Part shown: in pieces, positions 5,837-13,043 of the stretch
Layout of the letters: each line of letters starts with the position of its first letter
Numbering within the stretch: position 1 is the stretch's first letter
Assembly: GCA_043802345.1 (NCBI GenBank)
Contig: JAZDLC010000045.1
Span: 1 to 16,265, forward strand
From: JAZDLC01 sp043802345
GTDB taxonomy: Bacteria > Planctomycetota > B15-G4 > JADJEK01
Direction of reading: 5' to 3'
Length of the DNA stretch: 16,265 nucleotides
Translations under genes and position numbers: made by a program
The notes under the pieces: model-generated
Database searches by the model: none
Told to the model about the DNA's origin: nothing
The model's input: only the letters and a program-made list of their open reading frames with translations

Positions 5837-7951
5837 TCAGATTTTGTCCGCCTCCTCGTAGACCCGCATGGCCGTCTCCACGGGAACGGGCTCGTAGCAT
5901 AGCGGCTCCATGGAGTAGGTGCCGCGGCCCTGGGTCAACGATCGCAAGCGGGAGGAATAGGCGAACATCTCCGCAATCGGCACATTGCCGAAGATCACCT
6001 TGAGGTTGGCCCTGGACTCGACGTCCGACACCCTCGCCCGGCGGGTGTTCAGGTCGCCGATCACGTCCCCCAGGAATTCCTCTGGAACCTGAACCTCGAC
6101 CTTCATTACCGGCTCCAGCAGAATCGTGTTCTCCCGGGTGAACGACTCTCGGAATGCGAGTCTTCCCGCCGCCTCGAACGCCATGTCGGACGAGTCGACT
6201 TCGTGGAACTTGCCGTCGAACAGGGTGCACCGGAAGCCCACGTACGGGAACTTGAGCTTGCCGCCCAGCTGGGCGATCGCTCGCACACCGCGCTCGATCG
6301 AGGGGATGTACTCCCTGGGAATCGCGCCCTGCTTGATCTCGTTCTCGAACTCCACGTCGCCGGAGCCCTCCAGGCGCTCGAAACGGATCTTCACCACCGC
6401 GAACTGCCCATGTCCGCCGGACTGCTTCACGTGACGCCCCTCGACCTCTGTCTCGCACTTGAGCGTCTGCCGGTAGGCAACCCGGGGCGCGCCCACGGTG
6501 GCTCCCACGTGGTAGTCCCGGACAATCCGGTTTCTCAGCACCTCGAGGTGAAGCTCACCCATGCCGGCGATGACCGTTTCATGGGTTTCCGGGTTGGTGT
6601 GATAGGTGAAGGTGGGATCCTCCTTCGCAAGCCGAAAGAGGCAGTCGCCAAGCTTGTCCCGATCGGCCCGGGAGGAGGGCTCGATCGCCATGGAAATGAC
6701 CGGCGAGGGGAACTCGATGGTCTCCAGGAGGATCGGGTCTTTTTCGTCGCAGAGCGTGTCGCCGGTAACGGTGTGCTTGACACCGATCGCGGCGGCGATG
6801 TCCCCGGCACGAACCTCGTCCAGCTGTGTCCTTGCGCCGGCATGCATCCGGTACAGGCGCCCGATGCGCTCCGACTTGCCCTTGTTCGAGTTGTAGATCA
6901 TGGTGCCCGACTTGAGCACGCCCGAGTAGACCCGGATGAACGTCAGGTCGCCAGTCTTCTCGGAGATCGTCTTGAAGGCCAGGGCGGCGAATGGACTGCT
7001 CGGGTCATCCTGGCGGGATGTTGCCTCGCCGGTCTTCGGGTTGGTGCCGGTGATGGGTGGCATGTCGAGGGGGCTTGGCAGGTAGTCGATGATGCCGTCC
7101 AGCAGGCGCCGAATACCCTTGTTCTTCAGGGCACTGCCGCAGAAGATCGGGAAGATCCTGGAAGCGATGGTTCCCTTGCGCAGCGCCGCCTGGATCTGAT
7201 CAACCTCTGCGGCCTCCCCCTCGACGATCTTCTCCATCAGATCGTCGTCAAACTCCGCGGCGATCTCCAGCAGCGCCTGCCGGGCCAACGCTACCTCTTC
7301 TTTCATGTCATCCGGGATCGGCTTCTCAGTGAAGGTGCCCTCGGTGCCATCCTCGAAGACAACCGCAACCTCTCGCAGGAGATCGACCATCCCGACGAAA
7401 TCCTTGCCGGCTCCGATCGGCAGCTGGCAGACCACGGGCCGGGCCCCCAGACGTTCCCGGATGGAGGCCACCGCCCCCCGGAAGTCAGCGCCGGGCCGGT
7501 CCATCTTGTTGATGAGACAGAGCCTCGGGACCTCGTGCCGGTCGGCCTGTCGCCAGACGGTCTCTGACTGGGCTTCCACGCCGCTCACCGCGTCGAACAC
7601 CGCCACGGCTCCATCCAGCACCCGCAAGGAACGCTCCACCTCGGCGGTGAAATCCACATGGCCCGGGGTGTCGATGAGGTTCATGTTGAACCCCTTCCAC
7701 TCGCAGAACGTCGCGGCGGAGGTGATGGTGATTCCCCGCTCCCGCTCCTCCTCCAGATAGTCCATGGTGGCCTCGCCGTCATGGACCTCACCCATCCGAT
7801 GAGCACGTCCCGTGTAGAACAGGATTCTCTCGCTGATGGTGGTCTTGCCCGCGTCGATGTGGGCCATGATGCCGAAATTCCGCAGGCGTATCAGGTAGCG
7901 GCTTGCCTTGGAGGTGCTCTGTCCAGACGGGGTCACAGCGGGAGATGACAT
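5837..7951 (-). CDS. fusA: Translation elongation factor G
   Basis: A 704-residue GTPase that drives tRNA-mRNA translocation on the ribosome and also helps ribosome recycling. G motifs are complete: AHIDAGKT at 30-37, switch I RGITIT at 71-76, DTPGH at 93-97 and NKMD at 147-150. The G' insert, the domain II motif VRAGDIAAAIG, the domain III motif IAGMGELHLEV, domain IV (KQSGGHGQF and FHEVDSSDMAF, retaining the tip histidine) and domain V (EMFAYSSRLRSLTQGRGTYSME) follow in normal order and length. The ATG at 7951 is preferred over a TTG at 7996, as it leaves a short Ser/Thr-rich lead before RLRNFGIMAHID. A GGAG lies 12 bases upstream, slightly far. The gene stands alone, not in an rpsL-rpsG-tuf operon, so it may be either the only EF-G or a second paralogue. 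GGHGQF replaces the more usual GGRGQY. Confidence 0.95.
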   Translation of the reverse strand: MSSPAVTPSGQSTSKASRYLIRLRNFGIMAHIDAGKTTISERILFYTGRAHRMGEVHDGEATMDYLEEERERGITITSAATFCEWKGFNMNLIDTPGHVDFTAEVERSLRVLDGAVAVFDAVSGVEAQSETVWRQADRHEVPRLCLINKMDRPGADFRGAVASIRERLGARPVVCQLPIGAGKDFVGMVDLLREVAVVFEDGTEGTFTEKPIPDDMKEEVALARQALLEIAAEFDDDLMEKIVEGEAAEVDQIQAALRKGTIASRIFPIFCGSALKNKGIRRLLDGIIDYLPSPLDMPPITGTNPKTGEATSRQDDPSSPFAALAFKTISEKTGDLTFIRVYSGVLKSGTMIYNSNKGKSERIGRLYRMHAGARTQLDEVRAGDIAAAIGVKHTVTGDTLCDEKDPILLETIEFPSPVISMAIEPSSRADRDKLGDCLFRLAKEDPTFTYHTNPETHETVIAGMGELHLEVLRNRIVRDYHVGATVGAPRVAYRQTLKCETEVEGRHVKQSGGHGQFAVVKIRFERLEGSGDVEFENEIKQGAIPREYIPSIERGVRAIAQLGGKLKFPYVGFRCTLFDGKFHEVDSSDMAFEAAGRLAFRESFTRENTILLEPVMKVEVQVPEEFLGDVIGDLNTRRARVSDVESRANLKVIFGNVPIAEMFAYSSRLRSLTQGRGTYSMEPLCYEPVPVETAMRVYEEADKI

Positions 7952-8004
7952 GGGATGACGGGGCTCCACGGCAGTCGGAATCGAATCTGGCGCCAAAACC
8001 GATC

Positions 8005-8013
8005 AGTTTAGCA
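8005..8013 (-). promoter_or_regulatory. Candidate extended -10 promoter for the EF-G gene
   Basis: On the leftward strand the sequence TGCTAAACT is a TGn-extended -10 element (TAAACT, 4 of 6 to consensus). It would place the start of transcription near 7998 and give a leader of about 47 bases before the ATG at 7951. No good -35 is present, which is acceptable for extended -10 promoters. The rest of the gap 7952-8086 holds nothing recognisable. Confidence 0.3.
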
Positions 8014-8086
8014 CGGGTTTGGCGAGAGACTCTGTGGAATTACCGATCCCCCCGCCTTCGCTCCGCTACGGCGTGGTCAGGCCGCC

Positions 8087-9661
8087 TCAATTGCGGAGGG
8101 AGCAGGATTCGCCGAAGTTCTCCACGGCCAGGCGTTTCAGGAACGTCTCCTCCGTTCCCCCCGCATTCACGGTGTGGATGGCGATCCGGTACGGACGATT
8201 GGCGTGGCTCACCTGATGCAGGATCTCTTCCGGGATCAGGACCGTCCCCCGGGAGGGCATGCCGTCCGTGAGAAGCACCAGGGTGTCCAGATCGCCAAAC
8301 ACCGGCGTTTCGTCCGGATTGACGCGGCCAAGGCCGAGGACGTGGTCCAGCGCCCCGAACAGATCGGTTCCGCCGTCCGGACGAACTGTTCTCATGAAAC
8401 GCGACGCCGACTCGACGGAGACTGCGCTTTTTTCGACCGGCTCATTCATGAAGGGGTAGATCTTGTCGTTGAACAGGACGATGTTGAACCGGGTCCCGTC
8501 CTCGAGCGCCTCCACGCAGCGGCGCGTTTCTCTCAGTGCGATGAAGATCCGCGTGGGGCCATCCGGATCTCCGGTGACCGGCTGGTTCATCGAACCGGAG
8601 ATATCCAATAGGAAGAGGACTACATCCGACTCCACGGGCAGCCCGCAGAACCGAGCTCCCTGTTCGGGCGCGATGGCGGCAAGCCCCTGCTCTGGCAGCC
8701 GGAATCCTGCCTGCACCCGCTCCCACCACGCCTCCCAATCCTCCGGGCGGAAGGAGGGGAAGTCCTCGCCGGTGAGGGCTGCCAGCGTCCGCCTGAGGGC
8801 GGATCGAACACGACGGCGGCTGCCTTCACGCTCGGGTGACTCGTCCCTGATGCCTCGGATCAGCGCCGGCAACGAGGACTCGTCGGGGTTGTTCAGCAGC
8901 AGGTCGCAGGCGGCGAGTCGTACCGGCCAGGAATCGTCCAGAAGCGCCTTGCGGGCCACGCGCAATCTCATCTTCCGGAGGTCATCGGTCACATTCTCCG
9001 CGATGATCCGGTCGACCGAGAGCAACGCTTCCAGGCGGACTTTCTCGTCGTCGCCATCGACCAACCGGGCCAACCGTTCGAGCGCCGCCGGATCGCCGAG
9101 GTCGCCGAGCGCCCGGGCGGCAGCCATCCTGACCCTGACCTCTGCATCGTCCAGCAGTCGGATGAGGGCGGCGGTCGAGTTCCTGTCCTGCAAGCAGCCG
9201 AGCACCCTGGCCGCGACTGCCCGCCGGGCCGAACCCCCGGTCACGGAACGATCGCAGAGGGGGATTCCTCGCAGCCAGTCCATGACCTTCGCATCCGGAA
9301 TCTGGCAGAGCGCCTCGGTGGCCAGGCGCCGAACGAGCCACGGCTGCTGCCTTGAATACTCTCTCCGCTCCCGTTCCGGATCCGGATCCGCGTGGTAGAC
9401 AGCTGCGTCCACCAGGATCTGGGCCGCCTTCTCACCTCCCTGCTGAACGACCGCCTCGAGCAGGCTCTTGAGCTGATCGACGCCTTCGGTGCGATAGTAC
9501 CTGGCCACCGCAGCGCCGCCGGCGCTCGTTGTCCTGAAGCCCGATTCCAGCTGCTCGTAGAGGTCGATCCGTCCCCGCTTGTACTCTCCGAACCACTTGC
9601 CAAACGAGCGGACCGCGTCGTCCCCCAGGGCGGTGGCCGCGACCGCCAAGAGGAGAGTCAT
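8087..9661 (-). CDS. Secreted HEAT-repeat and von Willebrand factor A domain protein
   Basis: A 524-residue protein from the ATG at 9661. After a hydrophobic lead ending ATALGDD, residues about 105-300 form HEAT-like helical repeats, clearest in AALIRLLDDAEVRVRMAAAR and ALGDLGDPAALERLARLVDG. A W-rich linker (DWEAWWERV, about 308-316) leads to a VWA domain at about 345-524 with an intact metal-ion (MIDAS) site: DISGSM at 353-358, the threonine of GGTDLFGAL at 432 and LLTDG at 463-467. VWA domains bind protein ligands through a divalent metal; HEAT repeats are scaffolds. No enzyme motif is seen, so an extracytoplasmic adhesion or assembly role is likely but unspecific. The start is uncertain. 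The ATG leaves a signal without a basic n-region, whereas the frame continues upstream through AVVRTSLIG to an ATC at 9691, 8 bases after GAGG. A GTG at 9811 gives a 50-residue extension without a Shine-Dalgarno site. Confidence 0.85.
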   Translation of the reverse strand: MTLLLAVAATALGDDAVRSFGKWFGEYKRGRIDLYEQLESGFRTTSAGGAAVARYYRTEGVDQLKSLLEAVVQQGGEKAAQILVDAAVYHADPDPERERREYSRQQPWLVRRLATEALCQIPDAKVMDWLRGIPLCDRSVTGGSARRAVAARVLGCLQDRNSTAALIRLLDDAEVRVRMAAARALGDLGDPAALERLARLVDGDDEKVRLEALLSVDRIIAENVTDDLRKMRLRVARKALLDDSWPVRLAACDLLLNNPDESSLPALIRGIRDESPEREGSRRRVRSALRRTLAALTGEDFPSFRPEDWEAWWERVQAGFRLPEQGLAAIAPEQGARFCGLPVESDVVLFLLDISGSMNQPVTGDPDGPTRIFIALRETRRCVEALEDGTRFNIVLFNDKIYPFMNEPVEKSAVSVESASRFMRTVRPDGGTDLFGALDHVLGLGRVNPDETPVFGDLDTLVLLTDGMPSRGTVLIPEEILHQVSHANRPYRIAIHTVNAGGTEETFLKRLAVENFGESCSLRN

Positions 9662-9852
9662 TCCGATCAGGCTTGTTCGTACAACTGCGATCGATCGATC
9701 CTCAAGCTGGTGGAAGAATCCTGGGTGGTCGAGGAGGGGATGGAACTCGATCCTCAGATGGCACCTAGATCGGCATGCCGACGCCTGCATGTTAATGTGA
9801 GTGCCATGCACAGGCGAACGATTTTGGCGCTTGACCGGGAGGGTGTGCGGAC
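9662..9852. promoter_or_regulatory. Divergent region with a 12-bp palindrome
   Basis: This gap lies between the leftward HEAT/VWA gene and the rightward AlaX-like remnant. It contains a perfect 12-bp palindrome, TCGGCATGCCGA, at 9770-9781, a plausible operator half-way between the two starts. The region near 9791-9797 (GTTAATG) is AT-rich and could hold -10 elements, but no clear -35/-10 pair was found on either strand. If the HEAT/VWA protein began at 9790 or 9811, part of this would be coding. Confidence 0.25.
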
Positions 9853-10167
9853 ATGAACAGCGACAGGCCGCACTACCAGGATCCCAGCCAGACCTGTTTC
9901 CTGGCTCGCCAGGAGGTGACCGGGCGCGTCGATGGCGCCCGCCGGGGGGGAGCGGGGGCAGGTGGTCGTGGTCGCCTCGAAAGGGTGTGGCGTACGCGCC
10001 GATCGTCTGCTGGCACAGTTATTGGAACCACTGGGGGGGGGAGGGGCGGTGGCAGCGAGGCGATCGCGCAGGGCGGCTTCGAGGACGGCTCGAGGGAGGG
10101 CAGCCTGCATGATCGAGCCACCGAACTGATTCGCGCCGCACTGTTGCCTCACGTCTGCGGCCCGTAA
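9853..10167 (+). pseudogene. Remnant of an AlaX-like alanyl-tRNA editing gene (DHHA1 tail)
   Basis: The parent family hydrolyses mischarged Ser- or Gly-tRNA(Ala). The first 28 codons (MNSDRPHYQDPSQTCFLARQ and following) resemble the start of AlaX-type proteins, which typically read TERLYY-D-PYLTEF-A-V. The next recognisable part is the DHHA1 C-terminal domain. It is read in the +2 frame at about 9950-10039 (QVVVVASKGCGVRADRLLAQ, then LLEPLGG) and then in the original frame from about 10040 (GRGGGSEAIAQGG to the TAA at 10165). GGRGGG-x4-AQGG is the hallmark of the AlaRS/DHHA1 C-terminus. The frame breaks fall at or near G-runs (9944-9950 and a 9-G run at 10033-10041). Seven Gs in the second run would give an uninterrupted GGRGGG. 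The tRNA-SAD editing core, some 300 residues, is absent. A good ribosome-binding site (GGGAGGG) precedes the ATG at 9853. The alternatives are an assembly collapse with homopolymer errors, or a true decayed gene. Confidence 0.65.
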
Positions 10168-10180
10168 CATGGGGCTTCCT

Positions 10181-10186
10181 GGAGAG
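10181..10186 (+). promoter_or_regulatory. Ribosome-binding site deciding the sulfatase-fold gene start
   Basis: GGAGAG at 10181-10186 is followed 5 bases later by ATT (10192), in the frame of the downstream gene. The only nearby ATG (10169) precedes this site and is in another frame that ends after 17 codons. The conventional TTG at 10228 has no ribosome-binding site and would cut the membrane helix in half. Confidence 0.4.
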
Positions 10187-10191
10187 CGACC

Positions 10192-11883
10192 ATTCGAATC
10201 ACACTCTTTGCCTTTCTTCTGACGCTGTTGCTGCTTGCCGGTGTCGCCGTCTGGGAGTTCGGCCTGAAGCGGCCAGCGGCCTCTCCGAACATCATCCTGA
10301 TCGTGCTCGACACGGAGCGAGCCGATCACGTCTCCTGTTCGGGAGCGTCGGCAAGGGCCACGACGCCGTTTCTGGATACCCTGGCGGACAAGGGGCTGGT
10401 TTTTCCGCAGGCGAGGTCTCCTTCCAACTGGACTCTTCCAGCCCACGCATCCATCTTCACCGGGCTGTTGCCTTCGGAACACGGGTGTCACTTCGAGCAT
10501 CGCTACCTGGTGGATGAGGCCCTGACGGTTGCGGAGTTCCTGCAGGGTCAGGGGTACGTCACCGCCGGCTTTTCCTGCAACGTCAACATCGGGAGGGCGT
10601 TCAACCTGACGCAGGGTTTCGACACCTACGAGGAGATCTGGGGCGACGCACAGGCCACGGCGGGCGCGCAGTCGGGAGACGTCCTGGAGACCCGACTGGC
10701 CGCATGGTTGCGGGACCCGCCAGGGCGGCCGGTCTTCCTGTTCCTGAACCTGATGGACGCGCACCTGCCGTACCGCGCCGCGACCGGCTTCGAAGGGCAC
10801 TTCGGGGCGCCGGGGGAGGGGTTTCCGGCCGACCTGCTCGATCAACCCGACTTCCTGGACCGTGTTCTGATGGGAGAACAGCAGCTCGACGGTCTATTCA
10901 AGGCGGATCTGACGCTTCTCTACGACAACGCGATTCGCGGCCTGGATGCCCGTCTGCAGCGGGTGCACTCACTCCTCTCCAAGGCCGGTTTCCTGGACTA
11001 CTCGGTTCTGATCGTCACCTCCGATCACGGGGAGAACCTGGGCGACCATGGCCTGGTGGATCACCAGGCGTCCCTGCATGAGACGGTCCTGAGGGTTCCG
11101 CTGATCCTCCAGGGATCCGGAATCCCTCCAGGCGAGGTGATCGACACCCCCGTGTCGACATGCGCGCTCTACTTCTGGATTCAGGACATGCAGCGGAACG
11201 CGTTCCGTCCGGACCTGATCCGGGAGAACCAGGTCCTGATTTCGGAGCGCATGCAGCCCGTGGCCCTGCTCGAGAGGATGGTAGGGCTGTCCGCGGCGGA
11301 TCGGCAGCGGATCGGGGGGCGGGAACTGGCGGCCCTGTTCTCCGGCCGGGGGCTCAAACTGCTCCGCCAGGAGGGCTTGCCCGACCGCGTGGTTCGGGTG
11401 CGAGCGGACAGGATCGATGCTGAAGAGCTGAACACTCAGGAAGCGCTCGAGTTGCTGCCGGAGCTGACGGCAGCCCTCTCGGCCCGGCTTCGTGACCGTC
11501 GTGTTCTGCGCGAAGGGGATGGCCCGGATCCTCAGCAAGCTGAAGACCTGTCAGGCGCGTTCGAGCGCATGCGGCAGCTGGGATACCTGTCGGCCGGAGT
11601 CCAGTCCGGTTTCTCCGTTCATGCGCAGGAACACCTGTCCCGCGGAGTGCGCGCCTATCGCGAGGACGACCTGGCGGCAGCCCTCGAGGAATTCGAGCGG
11701 GCGGCGGCGATTCAGCCGGGGTTCGCGGACGCCCTGTTCAACGTGGCGCTGGTTGTGGACAGGCTCGGCAGGCCGGACGCCCGGGAGCGCTGGGAAAGGT
11801 ACCTGGATGCGGCTCTCAAGACCAACGACCAGGACCAAGGGTCGCTGCAGCATGCGTACGAGCGGCTCGACCAGCTCAGGTGA
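10192..11883 (+). CDS. Membrane-anchored sulfatase-fold (alkaline phosphatase superfamily) protein with TPR tail
   Basis: A 563-residue protein from the proposed ATT start, or 551 from the TTG at 10228. Residues about 3-22 are a membrane helix. The catalytic fold starts at NIILIVLDTERADH (33-46; Asp40 a metal ligand) and continues with SNWTLPAHASIFTGLLPSEHG. Thr81 sits where sulfatases carry the Cys/Ser converted to formylglycine (C-x-P-x-R), so this is not a canonical sulfatase. A threonine here is typical of phosphotransferases and phosphodiesterases of the superfamily, such as LtaS and EptA types. Other ligand motifs are MDAHLPY (188-194) and TSDHGENLGDHG (276-287; Asp278, His279). Residues about 475-545 hold a TPR-like pair (GVRAYREDDLAAALEEFERA and ADALFNVALVVDRLG). 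The active site would face the periplasm. It converges with the GT4 gene, 11 bases away. Substrate unknown; adjacency to glycan genes suggests envelope polymer modification. Confidence 0.85.
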   Translation: MRITLFAFLLTLLLLAGVAVWEFGLKRPAASPNIILIVLDTERADHVSCSGASARATTPFLDTLADKGLVFPQARSPSNWTLPAHASIFTGLLPSEHGCHFEHRYLVDEALTVAEFLQGQGYVTAGFSCNVNIGRAFNLTQGFDTYEEIWGDAQATAGAQSGDVLETRLAAWLRDPPGRPVFLFLNLMDAHLPYRAATGFEGHFGAPGEGFPADLLDQPDFLDRVLMGEQQLDGLFKADLTLLYDNAIRGLDARLQRVHSLLSKAGFLDYSVLIVTSDHGENLGDHGLVDHQASLHETVLRVPLILQGSGIPPGEVIDTPVSTCALYFWIQDMQRNAFRPDLIRENQVLISERMQPVALLERMVGLSAADRQRIGGRELAALFSGRGLKLLRQEGLPDRVVRVRADRIDAEELNTQEALELLPELTAALSARLRDRRVLREGDGPDPQQAEDLSGAFERMRQLGYLSAGVQSGFSVHAQEHLSRGVRAYREDDLAAALEEFERAAAIQPGFADALFNVALVVDRLGRPDARERWERYLDAALKTNDQDQGSLQHAYERLDQLR

Positions 11884-11890
11884 ACTGAGC
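11874..11890. terminator. Bidirectional hairpin at convergent gene ends
   Basis: GCTCAG (11874-11879), loop GTGAA and CTGAGC (11885-11890) form a perfect 6-bp stem. The loop contains the TGA stop of the sulfatase-fold gene, and the stem lies 4 bases beyond the stop of the convergent GT4 gene (11895-11897). As a palindrome it can fold in both transcripts. No T-tract follows in either direction, so termination would need Rho or other help. Confidence 0.35.
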
Positions 11891-11894
11891 AGGT

Positions 11895-13043
11895 TCACCC
11901 CGCGAGCGACTCGTACAGGGCCTCGAGCTTCGCGATCATGGTGCCCAAATCAAACTGGTCCACCAGCGGCGCCGCGTTGGCGGCAAGGCGGTGTCTCAGA
12001 CCTTCGTCCCGGATCAGATCGGAGATTCCGCGGGCGATGCCGAGATGGTCACCCGGGCGCGCGAGCAGGCCGGTCTCCATGTGAGTGACCAGGTCAAGGA
12101 CGCCGTCCACAGAGGTGGAGACCACGGGGATTCCGCAGGCCATGGCCTGGACCAGTGAACGCGGAAGTCCCTCCCAACGGGAGGTCAACACGAATACGTC
12201 GAGGGCGGGGAGGATCTCCGGGACGTCCCGGCGCCAGCCGAGCAGCGAGAATGCGGGCCTCAGGCCGGCGGCGCCGATCATCCGCTCCAGATCGGGCCGA
12301 CTGTCTCCGTCCCCGACAATCAGGAAGCGGGCGTCCGGAATGGCGGACCGCATGGCGCCGGCGGTCTTCACAAAGGTCTGCAGGTCCTTCTGAGGCTTGA
12401 AGCAGGCCACTGTGCCGATCAGCGGCGACTCCGGTTCGAGCCCCAGTCTCTGCCGGGCCTCCGCCCGATCGACGATTCGCGCCCTGAAACGGCCCAGGTC
12501 GAAGCCGCTCCGGATCAGCTCGACCCGGCTGTTGCGGAAGAGATTCAGGCTGCGGCCCCGTTCCAGATTCGCCTTCGACACCGCCACGAAGCACCGGGTA
12601 TGCTGGCTCACGTGTCGCTCGGCCTGGAGCGCCAACTGTCTCGTCACCAGGTTCGAGCAGGCGGGATGGCCGAATCCGTGAATGGTGTGAACCACGTCGC
12701 TCACGTCGGCGGCCCTGGCCGCGAGACGGCCGAGAATACCCCCCTTGCTGGAGTGCGTGTGGACGATCGGCGGGCCGTTCTCCGCAGCGATCTGCCGGAT
12801 GTGGTCTCGCAGGCACCGGAAGGCGTGGTAATCCCGTACCGGGCGGATCGGCCGGGAAAGTGAGGGCACGATCCGGTAGTCGATGTCAGGGATTCGGGCC
12901 GCCTCGGAAGTGAGCAGGCCGTCCGGGCCGGAAAGCAGCGCGACCCGGAATCGCCTCCGATCGAGCAAGCTGCATGTATCCAGCGTGTTCTGCTGCGCGC
13001 CGCCCAGTTCCAGCTTCGTGATCACATGGATGACGGTTCTCAT
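11895..13043 (-). CDS. Family 4 (GT-B) glycosyltransferase
   Basis: A 382-residue retaining glycosyltransferase that transfers a sugar from a nucleotide donor to a growing glycan on the cytoplasmic side. The N-terminal Rossmann domain starts HVITKLELGGAQQNTL (6-21), including the GGAQ acceptor loop, and has VHTHSSKGGILGRLAAR (94-110) and VHTIHGFGHP (118-127). The C-terminal donor domain has GTVACFKPQKDL (210-221), FLIVGDGDSRPDLE (240-253), LLGWRRDVPEIL (267-278) and SRWEGLPRSLVQAMACGIPVV (288-308). The catalytic EX7E motif is present as E291 with Gln299 in place of the second Glu. Its ATG overlaps the stop of the upstream flavoprotein gene by 4 bases (ATGA), so the two are translationally coupled. 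Sugar and linkage cannot be predicted from the sequence alone. Confidence 0.93.
   Translation of the reverse strand: MRTVIHVITKLELGGAQQNTLDTCSLLDRRRFRVALLSGPDGLLTSEAARIPDIDYRIVPSLSRPIRPVRDYHAFRCLRDHIRQIAAENGPPIVHTHSSKGGILGRLAARAADVSDVVHTIHGFGHPACSNLVTRQLALQAERHVSQHTRCFVAVSKANLERGRSLNLFRNSRVELIRSGFDLGRFRARIVDRAEARQRLGLEPESPLIGTVACFKPQKDLQTFVKTAGAMRSAIPDARFLIVGDGDSRPDLERMIGAAGLRPAFSLLGWRRDVPEILPALDVFVLTSRWEGLPRSLVQAMACGIPVVSTSVDGVLDLVTHMETGLLARPGDHLGIARGISDLIRDEGLRHRLAANAAPLVDQFDLGTMIAKLEALYESLAG

Noticed and set aside
6203..7567. 454-codon + strand frame opposite EF-G
   Set aside because: Antisense shadow of a highly conserved gene. Long antisense frames are expected in GC-rich coding DNA, and no domain is visible.
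9791..9806. Sigma-54-like TGGCAC element on the leftward strand
   Set aside because: The -24-like TGGCAC is present, but the -12 GC is missing (TTAA instead of TTGC).
9754..10845. 363-codon leftward frame across the remnant and the sulfatase-fold gene
   Set aside because: It crosses a gene with strong motifs on the other strand, and its product is low-complexity.
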